From Lithospermum erythrorhizon (taxonomy: Eukaryota > Streptophyta > Magnoliopsida > Boraginales > Boraginaceae): a DNA stretch of 64,000 nucleotides. Below the pieces are notes generated by a model. That model was not told the DNA's origin, ran no database searches, and saw only the letters and a list, made by a program, of their open reading frames with translations. Location: contig JADFUC010000006.1 in the NCBI GenBank assembly GCA_019722365.1, positions 186,001-250,000 of the forward strand, given 5' to 3'. Every line of letters starts with the position of its first letter. Within the stretch, counting starts at the first letter, position 1. Positions 1 through 11,850 of this stretch are shown here, in pieces. Position numbers and translations under genes: made by a program.

Positions 1-1440
1 TTTATTTACTAACCCGACCAAGACAAAGCAGTGTGCCAGGTTAAAAAAATAAATAAATAAATACTTTACTCAAATTGGTCGTTATTAACGCACAATAAAC
101 GGTTCGCAGACTTATTTAAATAAAAATACAAAACTAGGTCATATCAAGATATCCTTTTCCATTCCCATTATAATATATATATATAAACAAACTAGCATGA
201 ATTTAATAAATATACATTAAATGGAAGAAAATATAATCATGATTAATAATTAAACTACATGCAAAATATATGATTAAAATTAATTAACTTATATTTTATA
301 TGTGTACTATAATAATTATTATACATAATTATTATATATATAATAGGATAAATACTTGCAAGTAATTATCTCCTAATATATATATATAGTTACCTACATA
401 ACGCACCTTGATTATCCTTTTATTTTTAAAAATATTTGTAAGAATAAATATCGAAAGGGATAATTGAATCAAAATATATTATTACCAAAATGATAATTAC
501 AATTACCATAATAAAATTATGGTAATAATCCATAAAAAATGAAATTAAAAGAGTTTCATACTTAAAACTTAAACTGTGGTTTTAACGATTGTGCTTAACA
601 AACCCACCCGCCTAAAATAAACGACGAACGGATGGCCTCCACCCTTGTCGCCGACACGCGCCGGCCGTAGAGGTGTCGAAGTCCGCAGAGGCCAAACCGC
701 GTTGAACTGACCGGGTTTGGCCGCTGACACACACCTGCATCGCCGATTTACGTGCGAATTTTCGCCACGCTTTAATTCAACTTTTGTAAAATCAGCTCAA
801 GGGCTTAAAACATATTCAAAAAAATTGCAAATTCATAGGAAAATTTTCACAATTTTCTTGAACCGACTCCACTGGAATTTTGTAATAATATTTTCCCAAT
901 AATTAATGATTCAATTTCTACTCCAAAAAAACAAAAAACAAATTGGGATACTTAAACTATCCAGAAAATTATGAAATTTTGTGAGTATCAAGTATTATAT
1001 CACAAAGAGTATAGAAATATCAGAAGATTTTTAACATAGTCAGTTCTTCAAACATTAAAACTTTCAGATTTATAAATCAAAACTAGTTTAAAAACCCTTT
1101 CAATTCATGAAACATAAATCTAATGTCAAAATATCAAACTATAGTTATTTAAGAACTTAAAAATGTGTACAACATATATATATTAAATGGATTAATTTTC
1201 ATAACATATATTCATGACATAAATAGATAAACATGAAAATTAACATAAAATTGTTATTAAACATGAATCATTTTAATGTAGATGAAATTATGCACAACTT
1301 AAATATGCTCTTTGGTGCTACTATAGAAAATATTACGCAAAAACTTGTTTAAAAACTTAACAAAACATATCAGATCATTTTAAATTGGGTATAAATGTAA
1401 CTACAAATATATAATGGCTATATATTAAATTAGAACTTAC
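1..1440. other. AT-rich stretch with no recognisable gene
   Basis: No coding region, RNA gene or clear repeat boundary is visible here. The sequence is strongly AT-rich. The exception is a short GC-rich patch at about 600-735 that stands out from its surroundings. The only open frame crossing it is about 60 codons and has no protein-like features. Confidence 0.5.
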
Positions 1441-1990
1441 AAAGGTAGCGAATTAATCAAAGAACAAGTCACTCAATGGCCTCCTTTAATTCCATAGCAT
1501 CAATAAAAATGGAAATGCCTCTAGTTGGTCGCATACCCCAGGTCAATTGTGATTTGGGTCCGCTTAAAACACGCGGGAGATCGATGAAAATCAAAGCAAA
1601 CTCAAGCTTGGACTTGATTATTTTCGGCCATTTACTCTAGGGAGGGGGCCGAATGAAGCCAGAAGGATTAGGTTTTATGCAAAACCTAATACATCGCCTC
1701 TTTATATAGGCTTTATTATTTAGCCTAAAGTCCAACCTAATAAGCACGAGTCGGCTCGCTTAATTTAATTAAACCGCTATATTATATCTACGGTCTGGGC
1801 GATCTAGCACCGCATAACCTTAGTGATCGCGAGAACCCGGCTAAGAATTACAATTACTATGGTCAATGTTCCGCTTATGTAACCATCTTACTAAACTAGT
1901 AAATGAATTATTACAACAATTGTCTAGAATGGGCATAATAAATTTAAACTAATAATTATTGATTTTCAAATGTCATTTCATGCATATTTG
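1440..1990 (-). repeat. possible LTR fragment with TATA-like element
   Basis: Read on the - strand, this segment has a good TATA-like box (tatataaa, complement of 1702-1709) followed by a leader-like stretch. Together these resemble the promoter part of a plant LTR. I found no partner LTR or coding region next to it, so it may be a solo or truncated LTR. This is inferred from layout only. Confidence 0.25.
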
Positions 1991-2414
1991 ATATAAGTGT
2001 CACTATAGGATATATACAAGTGTGTTCTTATAGTGTCATTTGTCGAGTATACATTGGTGTCTATTTAGCGCCAATCTTTGAGTATGCTGCGTCTGTGATA
2101 GGTGTCATTCTTGGAGCATACATTAGTATCTTGCTAGATGTAACTTACTTGTTTGGTGAACTTGAAATTCAATCTAAGAAACACTAGATATGTGTTTCAT
2201 AACATCTCGCATCATTCTTAGTATATTACTTTATTTATTGTCTTACTCTTCTCCATTTCATATATATAATATAGTAGAAGATAATAACTTAGTAGTAGTA
2301 TATATTTCCTTTTATAACACGTTATCAAGACGATCGTATTTATCAAGTACTTACTACTATGTATATCTTCTATCCTTATCAATCTAATATTTATTTAATT
2401 GTATTTCTTTATTA

Positions 2415-2760
2415 TAGATAACTAGCAATATGTCGTTTATAGTCTATAATTAGAATGGATATTATTGTTATTATTCTTTCCTCTCTCGTTATGTTGAACT
2501 CCGAATAACTGGTCGAGTGATCTATAATTAGAGTGGTTTTTATTATTGTAATTATTTTGTATGTAGAACCGGAACTGGCTCGAAAGTGATCTATAACCAG
2601 CATTGTTTTAATTGTAGTTATTATTTCTAGTTTTGCCCCCGTCATCGGGTAACCGGCAATTTGTCGAGGATCTATAAATTGTGAGCGCTTTAATTATCAT
2701 TTGTCTTGCTCTTTGTTATAGAGAATCGGCAACCGTCGAGTGAACTATATGTTGCATTTT
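2415..2760. repeat. degenerate tandem repeat, about 70-90 bp unit, about 4.5 copies
   Basis: Successive units share a core of the form aactgg/aaccgg, then tcgag, then gatctataa, followed by an AT-rich tail. Unit cores begin near 2418, 2505, 2573, 2651 and 2723, so spacing is about 68-87 bp. The open frame over it on the - strand (2412-2645) is itself a repeated peptide and is a by-product of the array, not a gene. The array lies just left of an LTR-family A copy and may belong to that element's interior. Confidence 0.75.
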
Positions 2761-2829
2761 TCGAGATCAAAATAACAATCTAAATATTATCTCAACCGAA
2801 TTTGTGATCACTATTTAAGCTTTGGCAAA

Positions 2830-3606
2830 ATAATCATAGCTGCGCGCACGCTTCTTTAGGGATTTGCAGGAATATATCCTCAAGAGGCGCCTAAACAATC
2901 AACGTAAATTGTCTCTACTAATAACCACCAACGTTGATTGAACCATTTCCTCGCTTACCAGAACGCTTAAGTCTAACTAAGGAACGAGAGAGGAAGAAAA
3001 TCCATGATTTTTCCTGCATCATCGAGCAATGTATGTAAGCTTTTTACCTTGATATTTTCTCAAAGACACATGTTGAATTAGCAAGGAATAAACCTCAACC
3101 GCCTATTTATAGGAGTTCGAACCCTAAAACCTATGCTCTAAATTTCAAAAAGCCCATCCCCACGCTTTCTCATCATAACCTAGCCTAAGGAGTGAATTTC
3201 CAACCATTGGAATTTTTCCCCGTTGTTTCCTTTATATTTACACTTTAACCCCGAAAGTTATAATCGTATTATAGTTCGAATTTCACAAGCAAGGCGATTC
3301 TTTTAGGCTCTATCGACAATAACAATATATTAATTTATAGATTATGAAGACTGTAAGCTAAGATAACCCCTAACAATCGAGTTACCTAATATATTAATTG
3401 TCCAACTATTAACATATATATATGAACTTATAATATTAAATGTGTATCATCAAGTATTAATCCAATTGTTCAACAATACATATTTGGCTTAGATCCAATT
3501 ATCTCATATTTCCATTACTCTACTGGCTCTTGGACGACATTTCAGAACATTATTACTTATTAATCGACATATCCTCGATATGATCTTTCATACGCAATTT
3601 CCAACA
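2830..3606 (-). repeat. LTR of repeat family A (copy A1)
   Basis: On the - strand this begins tgttgg at 3606, a typical LTR end. It aligns block by block with the copies at 11080-11850 and 50141-50950. Shared blocks include an ttaatatatt...tgttaattgttggacaatta stretch, the ccgaaagt/catgtttcactt-like block and a TATA-like cctataaatagg at about 3103-3114. The left end is not clear. The internal region that should follow it to the left on the - strand holds the tandem repeat at 2415-2760. Confidence 0.55.
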
Positions 3607-4129
3607 AATAAGTTTTAGTAAGATATGCTTTCACCAAACTCTTGCATTGGTATTTTTTTGGCTATATAAAGTGATGTAGATCTCAATCTAGTACTAAGGT
3701 CGACTAACAAATTTACAGACTAACTCAGATTTTATAACATTCAATATTATGGATGCAAATTCGAGAATCACTCCAAGGTGTATAAATTATAATTAAAGAG
3801 ATACAAGGTGTACTGTTCTTCAGAATCAAAGCAAGAATATGATTTAAGATCCTCTAGCACCCAAAATAGAATGTATGCAAGAGTTGTCCACACCAACGAG
3901 CGAACAAGCCCCTCCGGAAGTTTTACTAGAACTCCTTTAAAATATTAAATTGAGGAAGAGATTAGGAAGAAAATCCAACAAAATTTTCCCACCTACAACC
4001 TTCTACCAAATAGTGGGAGAGAAATTTTGCCTTTTGCTTTTCACAAAAGTCAAAATGAATGAGTAAGTTTCTTTATCCAAGTAGCGTCTACAGAACTATG
4101 TATAATAGAGATCTCACGAAAATACCTGG

Positions 4130-4800
4130 GCTGAACAATTTCATTGGTCAACCGATTTATACATTCAAGATTATAATTAATATATATTAATTGTTAGAAA
4201 ATTAATATTTAGACTTACGGGTATCGACATTAGGGGGTTAGTGATATTACTAGGTCCGCGACACAATCTATATATTAAGATAATAATCGGTTAATATTGT
4301 CTACTATTAATTACGATCCGTCCGAAGATGTCACACACAAACAAGAAACCAACTAATAATAAGTGTATTATAACATCCCGAAGTTTAAGCGAAACATGAA
4401 AAGAAACATTCGGGACGAAAATCAATTCTCGTGAATAGGACGGGTGTTTTTCAATTGTAGCGACGGTAGTTTTATTCTCCAAGCGAACTCCCATCCCGGG
4501 GCTTTACCTATTTAAAAAGGCTTAAACCTAAAGAAATGCTCATATTTTGTTTAAGAAATCAAAACCCTCTCCTCCACCCCCACCCCATAGTCGACTTCTT
4601 TAGAAGAGAAAATAGTTTCTCTTCCATCTTTTGTTCTATATTTCGCTTTTAAACTTATCATTTCTCCACGCCATAATAATATTCAAGAAGAACGGTACAC
4701 TCTTGTAATTCATATTTATTGTTTTTGTATAATCCGTAGTATTCCTGGGATTCGTATCCGATAAAAGCCTCTATCCGATAAGTTTAGAACCCTTTAGATA
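4130..4800 (+). repeat. LTR of repeat family A (copy A2, + orientation)
   Basis: This is a family A copy in the opposite orientation to A1. It contains, in order, the tatattaattgttagaaaattaat block, the block with caatctatatatta, gatccgtccgaag, gcgaaacatgaaaagaaac followed by cattcgggacgaa, a TATA-like cctatttaaaaagg at about 4510, a CT-rich leader, and near its end a ccgtagtattcctgggattcg block that matches the far end of the 50141-50950 copy. It pairs in the same orientation with 5975-6490. Confidence 0.6.
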
Positions 4801-5975
4801 CGCTTTAGAATCCAACACTTACATGTGGGTTCGAGGTCCAAAAAGTAGGCTCACTATGACACGGTAGACAAATCTACCACTCTTTCTCCATGCTCCTAGC
4901 CGTCACCCCTTTCGGGGATGAAATACCACTCTTCTCCATGCTCAAAGACACCCTCACTTCTAATAGGCGAGAAATCTAAATCAAGAGCATCTCGACAGGT
5001 CGAATCTCATCTTGTATACAAGATTTCATCTATTAATTTCAGAGTATACGTAACACAAGTTTTTTATAATCCTCCATCACTCTCCTCTGCTCCACTCAAA
5101 ATGAATCGTTTCAGAGCATTCCGCCGCCTTGGGCGACTTTCACTTTCAACCCGATTCACCGCCTACGTGCCTCTACGCCTGGGGCCATATTCCGAAGAAC
5201 ACTTGCCCCCCCACCCTCTGCCTTACCGCGGCTGCCGGCACGGAGTTAGTCGGGCTTCTTCCTCGAAGCGTCTTGTCGTCGCACGCCTCTTCTTCTTACC
5301 AGCTATTTTTTTCCCCATGGAACCTAGGAGAATATCACCAAAGCAATGTGAAGTACAACACACAACTAACTACGGGTTTTTCCCATCCTCTCGATTGACA
5401 CTAAGCTCCTCGCTATGACTTTTGACACGGGATCGGCGATCTCTTCTGACTCCACATACTGATTGGAAATATCTATCAGTCAAGATCCTCTCCCACTTCT
5501 TTCGCTCTGCCCATACCTTTTCAAGAACTAAGAGGTAAGGTCCGAGAGGGTCCCTTTGCCTTAGTCCCCTTTCTCCAGCAAAGTAGCCATTGAGTTCCCA
5601 TTCAAAGAGATGGAGAACTTAGGAGTTGTAATACATTCCTCAATCCAACGAACGAGAGTTTCCGGGAAGCCTAGAACTGTGAGAACAAATTTCAAGAGAA
5701 AGTCCCATCACACCTAGTCAAGCTTTTTAAGTTTTCATGGCGGTACTATTTACCCCTACAAAGAACATGCGACAAGCTACACGTTGATTAACATTTGACT
5801 TCACAAAAAATTTAACCTAAGTAAAGTAACCAACAAGTGATAAGTAAGTCGAATGAGACCATAATATTCATGAGTGAGTAACTGAGAACGAAGTAAACAT
5901 AAGTGATGCATTCTAACTTTTTGCCCTAAATTTAATTTGCTCAGAATGTAAGTAATACTGTATATTTGTCTTCTG
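4800..5975. other. interior between two same-orientation family A LTRs
   Basis: This roughly 1.2-kb stretch lies between LTR copies A2 and A3. It holds the mitochondrial rRNA fragment at 5065-5290. The rest (4800-5065 and 5290-5975) has higher GC than the neighbourhood, and I do not recognise it. It may be further organelle-derived DNA or retroelement interior. The 166-codon open frame at 4918-5418 is a chance reading across the reverse complement of the rRNA fragment, not a protein gene. Confidence 0.5.
5065..5290 (-). pseudogene. rrn18: nuclear copy of plant mitochondrial 18S (rrn18) rRNA fragment (NUMT)
   Basis: The reverse complement matches the small-subunit rRNA region around universal position 515. 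It reads gccggcagccgcggtaag (an altered 515-type site), then a run of G, then gcaagtgttcttcggaat, then gcacgtaggcggtgaatcgg and gttgaaagtgaaagtcgcc. The leader segment gaggaagaagcccgactaac precedes it. The ggcggtgaatcgggttgaaag wording is that of the plant mitochondrial gene rather than the chloroplast 16S or the nuclear 18S. Substitutions and small indels are frequent (for example the block after ttcttcggaat), so this is an old, non-functional copy of roughly 220 bases. Homology fades near 5285 on one side and 5065 on the other. Confidence 0.88.
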
Positions 5976-6490
5976 ATTGCCTTTAGGACTAAAAATGAAA
6001 CGTGAAGGAAACATTCGAGACGAAAAATAGAGCCGGATTCGGGTCGAGTTGATTAGCTGCTGAAGAGACGAGATTTTGAAAGAGTTTATCTCCTCAAAAT
6101 CGGCTAAGTATTTGCCTATTTAAGTGGCTTAATTCAACAAAAAAACTAATGGTCATATTTTGATTTACATGAAATCAAACAAAACTTTCTCCACCTCCAG
6201 CCCTAATAGCCGAATCCCTTGACAGCAAAAAAACAAGATTTTTCTTCCATATTTTGATTCCTGGGCTTATACTTAAAGTCAGTTTCTACTAAACGTATGA
6301 AAGAGTTCGCACGGTCGGGTGCGACATTCTTAGAGATACTCGCTTGGGATTGTGAGCAATTCAATTATTTTTCAACTTGATATAATCAAAAAATTAGGTA
6401 CACACTTATGGCTAATTTTATTTATTATTTTGTAGAATCCAACGCTCTCCGTTTAGAAATTGATTATGCTTAAGAACACCAACGCTTGAT
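5975..6490 (+). repeat. LTR of repeat family A (copy A3, + orientation, 5' truncated)
   Basis: Starting at about 5990 this repeats the order of copy A2: aatgaaacgtgaaggaaac, cattcgagacgaaaa, TATA-like gcctatttaagtggctt at about 6116, a leader with aaactttctccacctcc, cttccatattttg, and a tail with tttattattttgtagaatcc. The upstream third seen in the full-length copies is missing. With A2 it makes a candidate LTR pair around the 4800-5975 interior. Confidence 0.5.
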
Positions 6491-8400
6491 TACCGGGTAT
6501 CTAGCTAAATTAGATCTTTGTTCTCAACTCTATGTACATATGTACCTATTCAACTATTGAGGAAAGTGTCATTATCTGAGTACATGTTTGATTAACACAA
6601 GATTCATTCTCCAATTTCAATAAGCTATTGGGAGATAACCATCTTTATTACGACATCAAATTAGGGAACTTTCAAGATCACTCATCAGTGTTATAATCCG
6701 ACTTGCTTCTTATTCACAACTTCTCGCTTGTAACTGCATCGCTTCTACGTTATGTAGTTATTTGTTGCTATACATGTTATTTTAACAAGTCGCTCACAAC
6801 TCTATTTATCGCCTTCACTTTAGTCCATCCCAGATCCACGACGCTCTGTTTCCTTTTCTTCCTCTTACAAGCAACTTTATAATGTAATGAGGAAAGTTTG
6901 TATTTCTCTATAAAGATTCGCTTCTCTTAAGGTATTCATCTTGGATCCCCGGTTGAATGCATTATCTCAGATATATATACAACTCCAAATTGGCTGAGTT
7001 CATTCAACTAGGTCTCTATGAATTCCTCAAAGATCTCGAGCCATCCGTTGATCCCTTTTATGTAGAACCTCGTATACCACCCGATTTCGAGGTGGTCAGG
7101 TCATTCTCATCATTAGAATGTCTTTACATACCACTTTGCACACCGGGTAGCTCCCCACTCAACCTTCTGCCTATATAAGAATCTAATTTCCATTAATGAA
7201 TTCAAACGACGACCTGTTTCATTAACTTCTATGGTATATATCAACTATCAGATCCGAATGATCTAAAGCCTTTATGATCAATTGAGAATTTATCCAGCAT
7301 AAGAATCACTCACTGGGACAAATTCTGCTTATCACCAAGATCAGAACATTTAACATTTCCATTCGATTAATCATTTGTGTTATAGTAGTTATTTATTTTT
7401 TGATAAACTTGCTACTCAAGTAACACGCAATATCCAAATTTGTATTTCGTATATTTAAACTACTCCGATCTTACAAATTCTAAATCATCATCATTGTTTT
7501 CATGACGTATCATTAAAAGCATCACCTTTGTAAGGATTACCATTTATAGTAACAACAAGTTCAGTTCATCTTAATTTATCAACTGCTGACTTGGGTGAAA
7601 GTTGTATAAGATTTGAATTGACTATTATGGAATACCTATATCACATCTTTTATGGATGTGCTCAGATGTTGATCAATCGAAATATACATGTTTGTCGTAA
7701 GATGCTGAAGCTGTACTAAAGTGAATATGTAATCTTCGAGTTTTATTAGGTGAATCGTTCATCTAATGTTTACTAGTCGAATTTCTAAATCATTCAAGTA
7801 TTCAAATGTTATTCTCAGATTTCTAAAATACATTAGTAAATATATATTCGTTATATTTTACTAGTTCATCGTACTAGCAATAAAGCTTGCAGTGTTTCTA
7901 TTTATTGTTCTCATAAATCTTTTTATGACTTTTAATAACACACGCTTCCAAACATTTAGTTTTAAAGTTAATGGACGACTAATGATTATGAATTCTCGGT
8001 GTTGTTCACATATCGATCATATTATTCAAACATATGATTCTAAAGATTTCGCCTATAATGAATCTTCATTCACGCGATTATACTTTACAATTCATAACGA
8101 AGTTAGAGAATGTAGATTTCAAGTCACTTTACTTTGAATTCATGGGATACATATTTCATGGTATTTTTTATGTCAGTAATCAACATAACGAGATATGATT
8201 ATCATGAAAATTTTTATGTACGATTAATAAAACAGTCAGATTAATCTCAAGCATAAAAGAAAATATCCATGTTAAAAAACATAAACGAAAAAGTCATTCC
8301 CCGATCACAACAGATGCTTAACTAGACAATACGCGGTCATAAAACGCTACTAACTAAAACGATAAATCGTCATGCTTCAACTAAAACGATAAAATCGGGT
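6490..8400. other. no recognisable gene
   Basis: This is AT-rich DNA without a supported gene. The longest open frames (6957-7178 and 7892-8137, both +) are 73-81 codons. They show no motif I recognise, and I treat them as chance. Near 8340-8400 the phrase aactaaaacgataaa occurs twice within about 40 bases. Confidence 0.4.
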
Positions 8401-8469
8401 CATTTGGGTGTCATCTCACGCAAGGCCAGTGGTCGGGCACTATCTCCAACAATCTTAGACTCTAACCCC

Positions 8470-8925
8470 GCATTATTTCAACAAATGTCGCAAGATAAAT
8501 ATTAATGTCAACAATATTATCGTGACGTAAAGCTCTAAAGCATCTCAAGTCATAATATGATTGTACCTCAAGACCTAACTGGGTGATCGTATCATGTCTC
8601 GGCCCCAAGTGAAAAGTCCTCATGGCAAACTCTTCTCGACAGCCTCCGAGAGCCTTGTAACGCCTATCAAGTACCTCGACTACCCGCTCTTTTAACCCTC
8701 AAAGCACCACGAGTAAAAGTTGGTAACATCTCTATATCCCCTTTGGTTTATCACCTAAGATATTCTTATAAATCAAGGATAAAGCGAAGTTGGCTTCACC
8801 GATCAGACACAACTCCTGAGAATCCTCGATATACATCTTGAATAATATCCTTCGCCACGCCTCGATATTGAAATTTCTGGGCACCGGAGTAGCCCGGTCA
8901 ATTCTAGCCATATCATACATATGGG
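8470..8925 (-). pseudogene. broken coding remnant of unknown family
   Basis: On the - strand one frame runs from 8920 to about 8470, roughly 150 codons, with only two stops (at 8732 and about 45 bases further on). It stays in the same frame on both sides of them. The residue mix is protein-like and unlike the AT-rich surroundings. It includes VPRNFNIEAWRRILFKMY, ELCLIGEANFALSLIYKN, VVEVLDRRYKALGG and EEFAMRTFHLGPRHDTITQL. I do not recognise the family. It lies downstream, on the same strand, of the family A element body at 9250-11850, so it could be that element's own decayed protein or an unrelated captured fragment. A weakly similar segment (an EAWR phrase beside an acidic tract) appears on the - strand near 11880-12060. 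Confidence 0.5.
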
Positions 8926-9249
8926 AATTCTCGATTATTCATGTCGATCACCGCAAAACATTTGAAACGATTTGACTTTCACCGCAGATGGTCGAACTTC
9001 AACTCCGATCAGATGTCTGGGTTCGTAAAGCATAAACTCCTTTGAAACTGCTGCTCATGCAAATTTGCATTACTTAACTTAGCTTCCTTCACTTCATCCA
9101 AGCCACATATACACATTTTTAGTAAACAGATCACCGTCCTCTGTAACCCCTGTTTCTTCCAATGCTATCCTTGTTATCAATTTCAAGTACTGCTTAAGAT
9201 GTCGCCACCATTCAATGAAATTGGTGCCGTCATAAGGATTATTATATGT

Positions 9250-11080
9250 GGTGAGTAGATCGATCAACTAGGAAACCTAACACTACAACAGAAAATACAT
9301 AAAGAACAACTTAATCTATATGTCATAAAATATTATATAATCAGATAATAGAATAACTATACTGTTTATAATCCCACTAAACACATAAAGTATAGCGAAA
9401 CTTTACACAACATAGAACTTAACGAAGCACGATTACATTTCATTTTTAAATCATGCAAGCAAGTGTACTCTCTCACACAACTACGACTATCATAATTGGG
9501 ATCCCCAAAAGTTCTCTGCATCAGATTGCAATTTCATGCTAACGGCCCACGTCAGATATTGAAAACACCGTGAAAGCGGCACTAAATATACTAAACTTGA
9601 ATTCGTAATGAAAAGTGTAAGTTCGAGTTCTCTAACTTAATAACTTAGACTATTCCATCGGGATAACATCCTGATGCGACATCGCCCGGCATACTAAATA
9701 GACCCATGCATACCAAATGAATTTATCCCGACTTTTATTTATTAAGTGAAATTTGTTATATTGTATCGACTCTACGCCCATGTCAAGTGTATCAACTGCC
9801 GCTAAAAGAATACACCTTAAGGAGTCATAAGAAAATATAACATTACTAGAAATCATGATATAAGTATTAGCTGAAAATATTTCTAAACTATGTTTTAGTT
9901 TCATAAATCATTTTCATGTTGACCTATCTTTCAGGTGGATCAATATCTAATAATCAATTATAATTACTTACGATTAATTATCTCAAGTTTTAATGCATTT
10001 TTATAAATACAAGACTAATACTTTACGATTACTTATAGGCTATATTATCTATATAATATTATATTATATCACAACGCCTACGGCATCCATGTAATATACT
10101 TATTATATTACGCATGACAAACAATCAATATTATATTAAACATACATGGTAGGGATGGAAGATTAAAGCAGCACACACATTGCTTGTTAAGAATAATCAT
10201 CAAATGAAATAAACTATTTAATTTATAGCAATCTAATTCTAGTGTTCATTTAATATCTAATATTAAAATGTAGCTAGCATTTTCCAAAAATACTTATTTT
10301 ACACTTATGATGATTAATCTTAAATAATGTCATAATTTGAAACTCTAATTATCTAATAATCTTAGGTTTCAATTTTAATTAAATCAAATTAAATTTTATG
10401 ATTAAACCTAATCGAAATTAGAATTTAATTGACCTAAGTCCATTAGCTTTAATTGATTCCAAGAAACAATTAACATTTAATCTAATCTAATTAAAATTAA
10501 TTTTTAATGTGATTAAAATACTTTTATCAAGATATTAAATTAATTCAATTCAATTGATGTCCAAATTAATTTTTCGCAAAAACTATCGCTAATCAGCTGA
10601 CAAACCAAAACTCAATTGACCCATTTAATAAATCAAATGGACCAAAACAAAGAATTAAAATCTGCGGGGCTCAAAGAAAGTTCTACCCACCCCAACCCAA
10701 CGTGCAAACCACACACTGACCAGAACTATGCATGCCCTGCCCATACTGCAAATAAATACGGCTTGGACGCCCAAAACACACGCCCAAACCAACACCCTCG
10801 CCACGCCATATGCCGATACCCATATTCAAAGAAACATAAATATTATTTGAAAATATTTCATATTGATAATTTCAAAATAATTAATAATTAATTAAATTTA
10901 ATTATTTTATTAACATAATTCATTAAAAAGAATCAAAACACCATAACACACCAACTAAACATGCAAATAGTGTATAATTCAAGAAAAACGCTACATGCAT
11001 TGCTTACATAATCAGGCACGACCCGAGTTTTAAGGCCATCAAGTTGGGGTTCTTAACGTATACGCATGTTTAAACTATCG
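9250..11080 (-). mobile_element. interior of a family A element, non-coding, homologous to 47640-50140
   Basis: Blocks here align in the same order with 47745-49290. Examples are aaagaacaactta (9301 / about 47773), cacaaagtat-type (9386 / 47859), aagcaagtgtac (9458 / 47939), cgtaatgaaaagtg (9605 / 48098), ggtggatcaatatctaataat (9934 / 48418) and gcatttttataaatacaa (9994 / 48481). No gag, protease, integrase or reverse transcriptase motif is visible on either strand. A C-rich stretch at about 10680-10810 corresponds in position to the GC-rich patch at 49380-49830. This looks like the interior of a non-autonomous LTR element, or the remains of one that lost its genes. Confidence 0.55.
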
Positions 11081-11850
11081 GATACTTCTAATCCCGGATG
11101 CTGTCACGGATTGTACAAAATAATAAACATGTGAACTACAAGAAATGCATCTTTCTTTGAATAAATTGGTAATGAAAACGATTACCACAATACTCAACGT
11201 AGTATCTCCAAATATATCCACCAGCAAATTGACGAACTCTTTCAGACGCTTTTTACTAGAATGATTGTTTGAAACAAAGATGAAAAGAAACCAATTCTTT
11301 TCAAGTGGGGGGGTTCAATTATTCTGGGGAGGAGAGGATGAGAGTTTGATTTCTTGCAAATTAAATTGTGAGCATTCTCCCCTAAATAGGCAAAACAAGG
11401 AGAGTTTTTCGAGACAAAATCTCCCCAAATCCCATCTCCTCTAAATCACTCACTGCCCCATCCCACATCCCGAGACCCACTTGTCCCGAATATTTTCTTC
11501 ATGTTTCACTTTATACTGGAAGAAAATACATTATTAATATAGTTCGGTTTATCAAGCCATAGGCGACTTAGGACGGATTGACAAGAGTAATATATTAAAC
11601 AATATTAACCGACTATTGCTTTAATATATAGATTACGAGCGGACCCTAGTAAGCCATCGTAATCCCTAATGTCAATTCCGTTAAATCCTAAATATTAATT
11701 GTCCAACAATTAACATATATTGAACTTATATATTATGAATGAACAAATCGTCAGACAATCAAATTGCTCAACGGGCATTCTATGAGATCAATTTCTCATA
11801 ATTCAACATAATATACCTATCATAATATACCTAGCACAAATAATACCGAG
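11080..11850 (-). repeat. LTR of repeat family A (copy A4)
   Basis: On the - strand this carries the family order: ttaattgttggacaattaatattt, caatagtcggttaatattg, caatccgtcctaag, gtgaaacatgaagaaaatattcgggac, a TATA-like cctattt region (complement of about 11384-11392) and a CT-rich leader. It joins directly to the homologous interior at 9250-11080. It aligns over most of its length with 50141-50950. Confidence 0.6.

Noticed and set aside
2190..2387. 65-codon Tyr/Leu/Ser-rich open frame resembling a membrane peptide
   Set aside because: It follows from AT-rich composition beside a tandem array and has no start context or homology signal I can recognise.
3110..3128. gttcgaaccct-type words considered as tRNA T-loops (also near 4827)
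   Set aside because: No acceptor stem, D-arm or anticodon arm could be built around them, and both lie in LTR sequence.
4918..5418. 166-codon open frame, the longest in the window
   Set aside because: It reads across the reverse complement of a mitochondrial rrn18 fragment. The serine/arginine/proline-rich product is a composition artefact and matches no protein family I know.
9287..9306. cactacaacagaaaa, similar to the end of CACTA elements
   Set aside because: No inverted partner and no transposase were found, and the sister copy near 47755 does not keep the motif. Chance similarity is likely.
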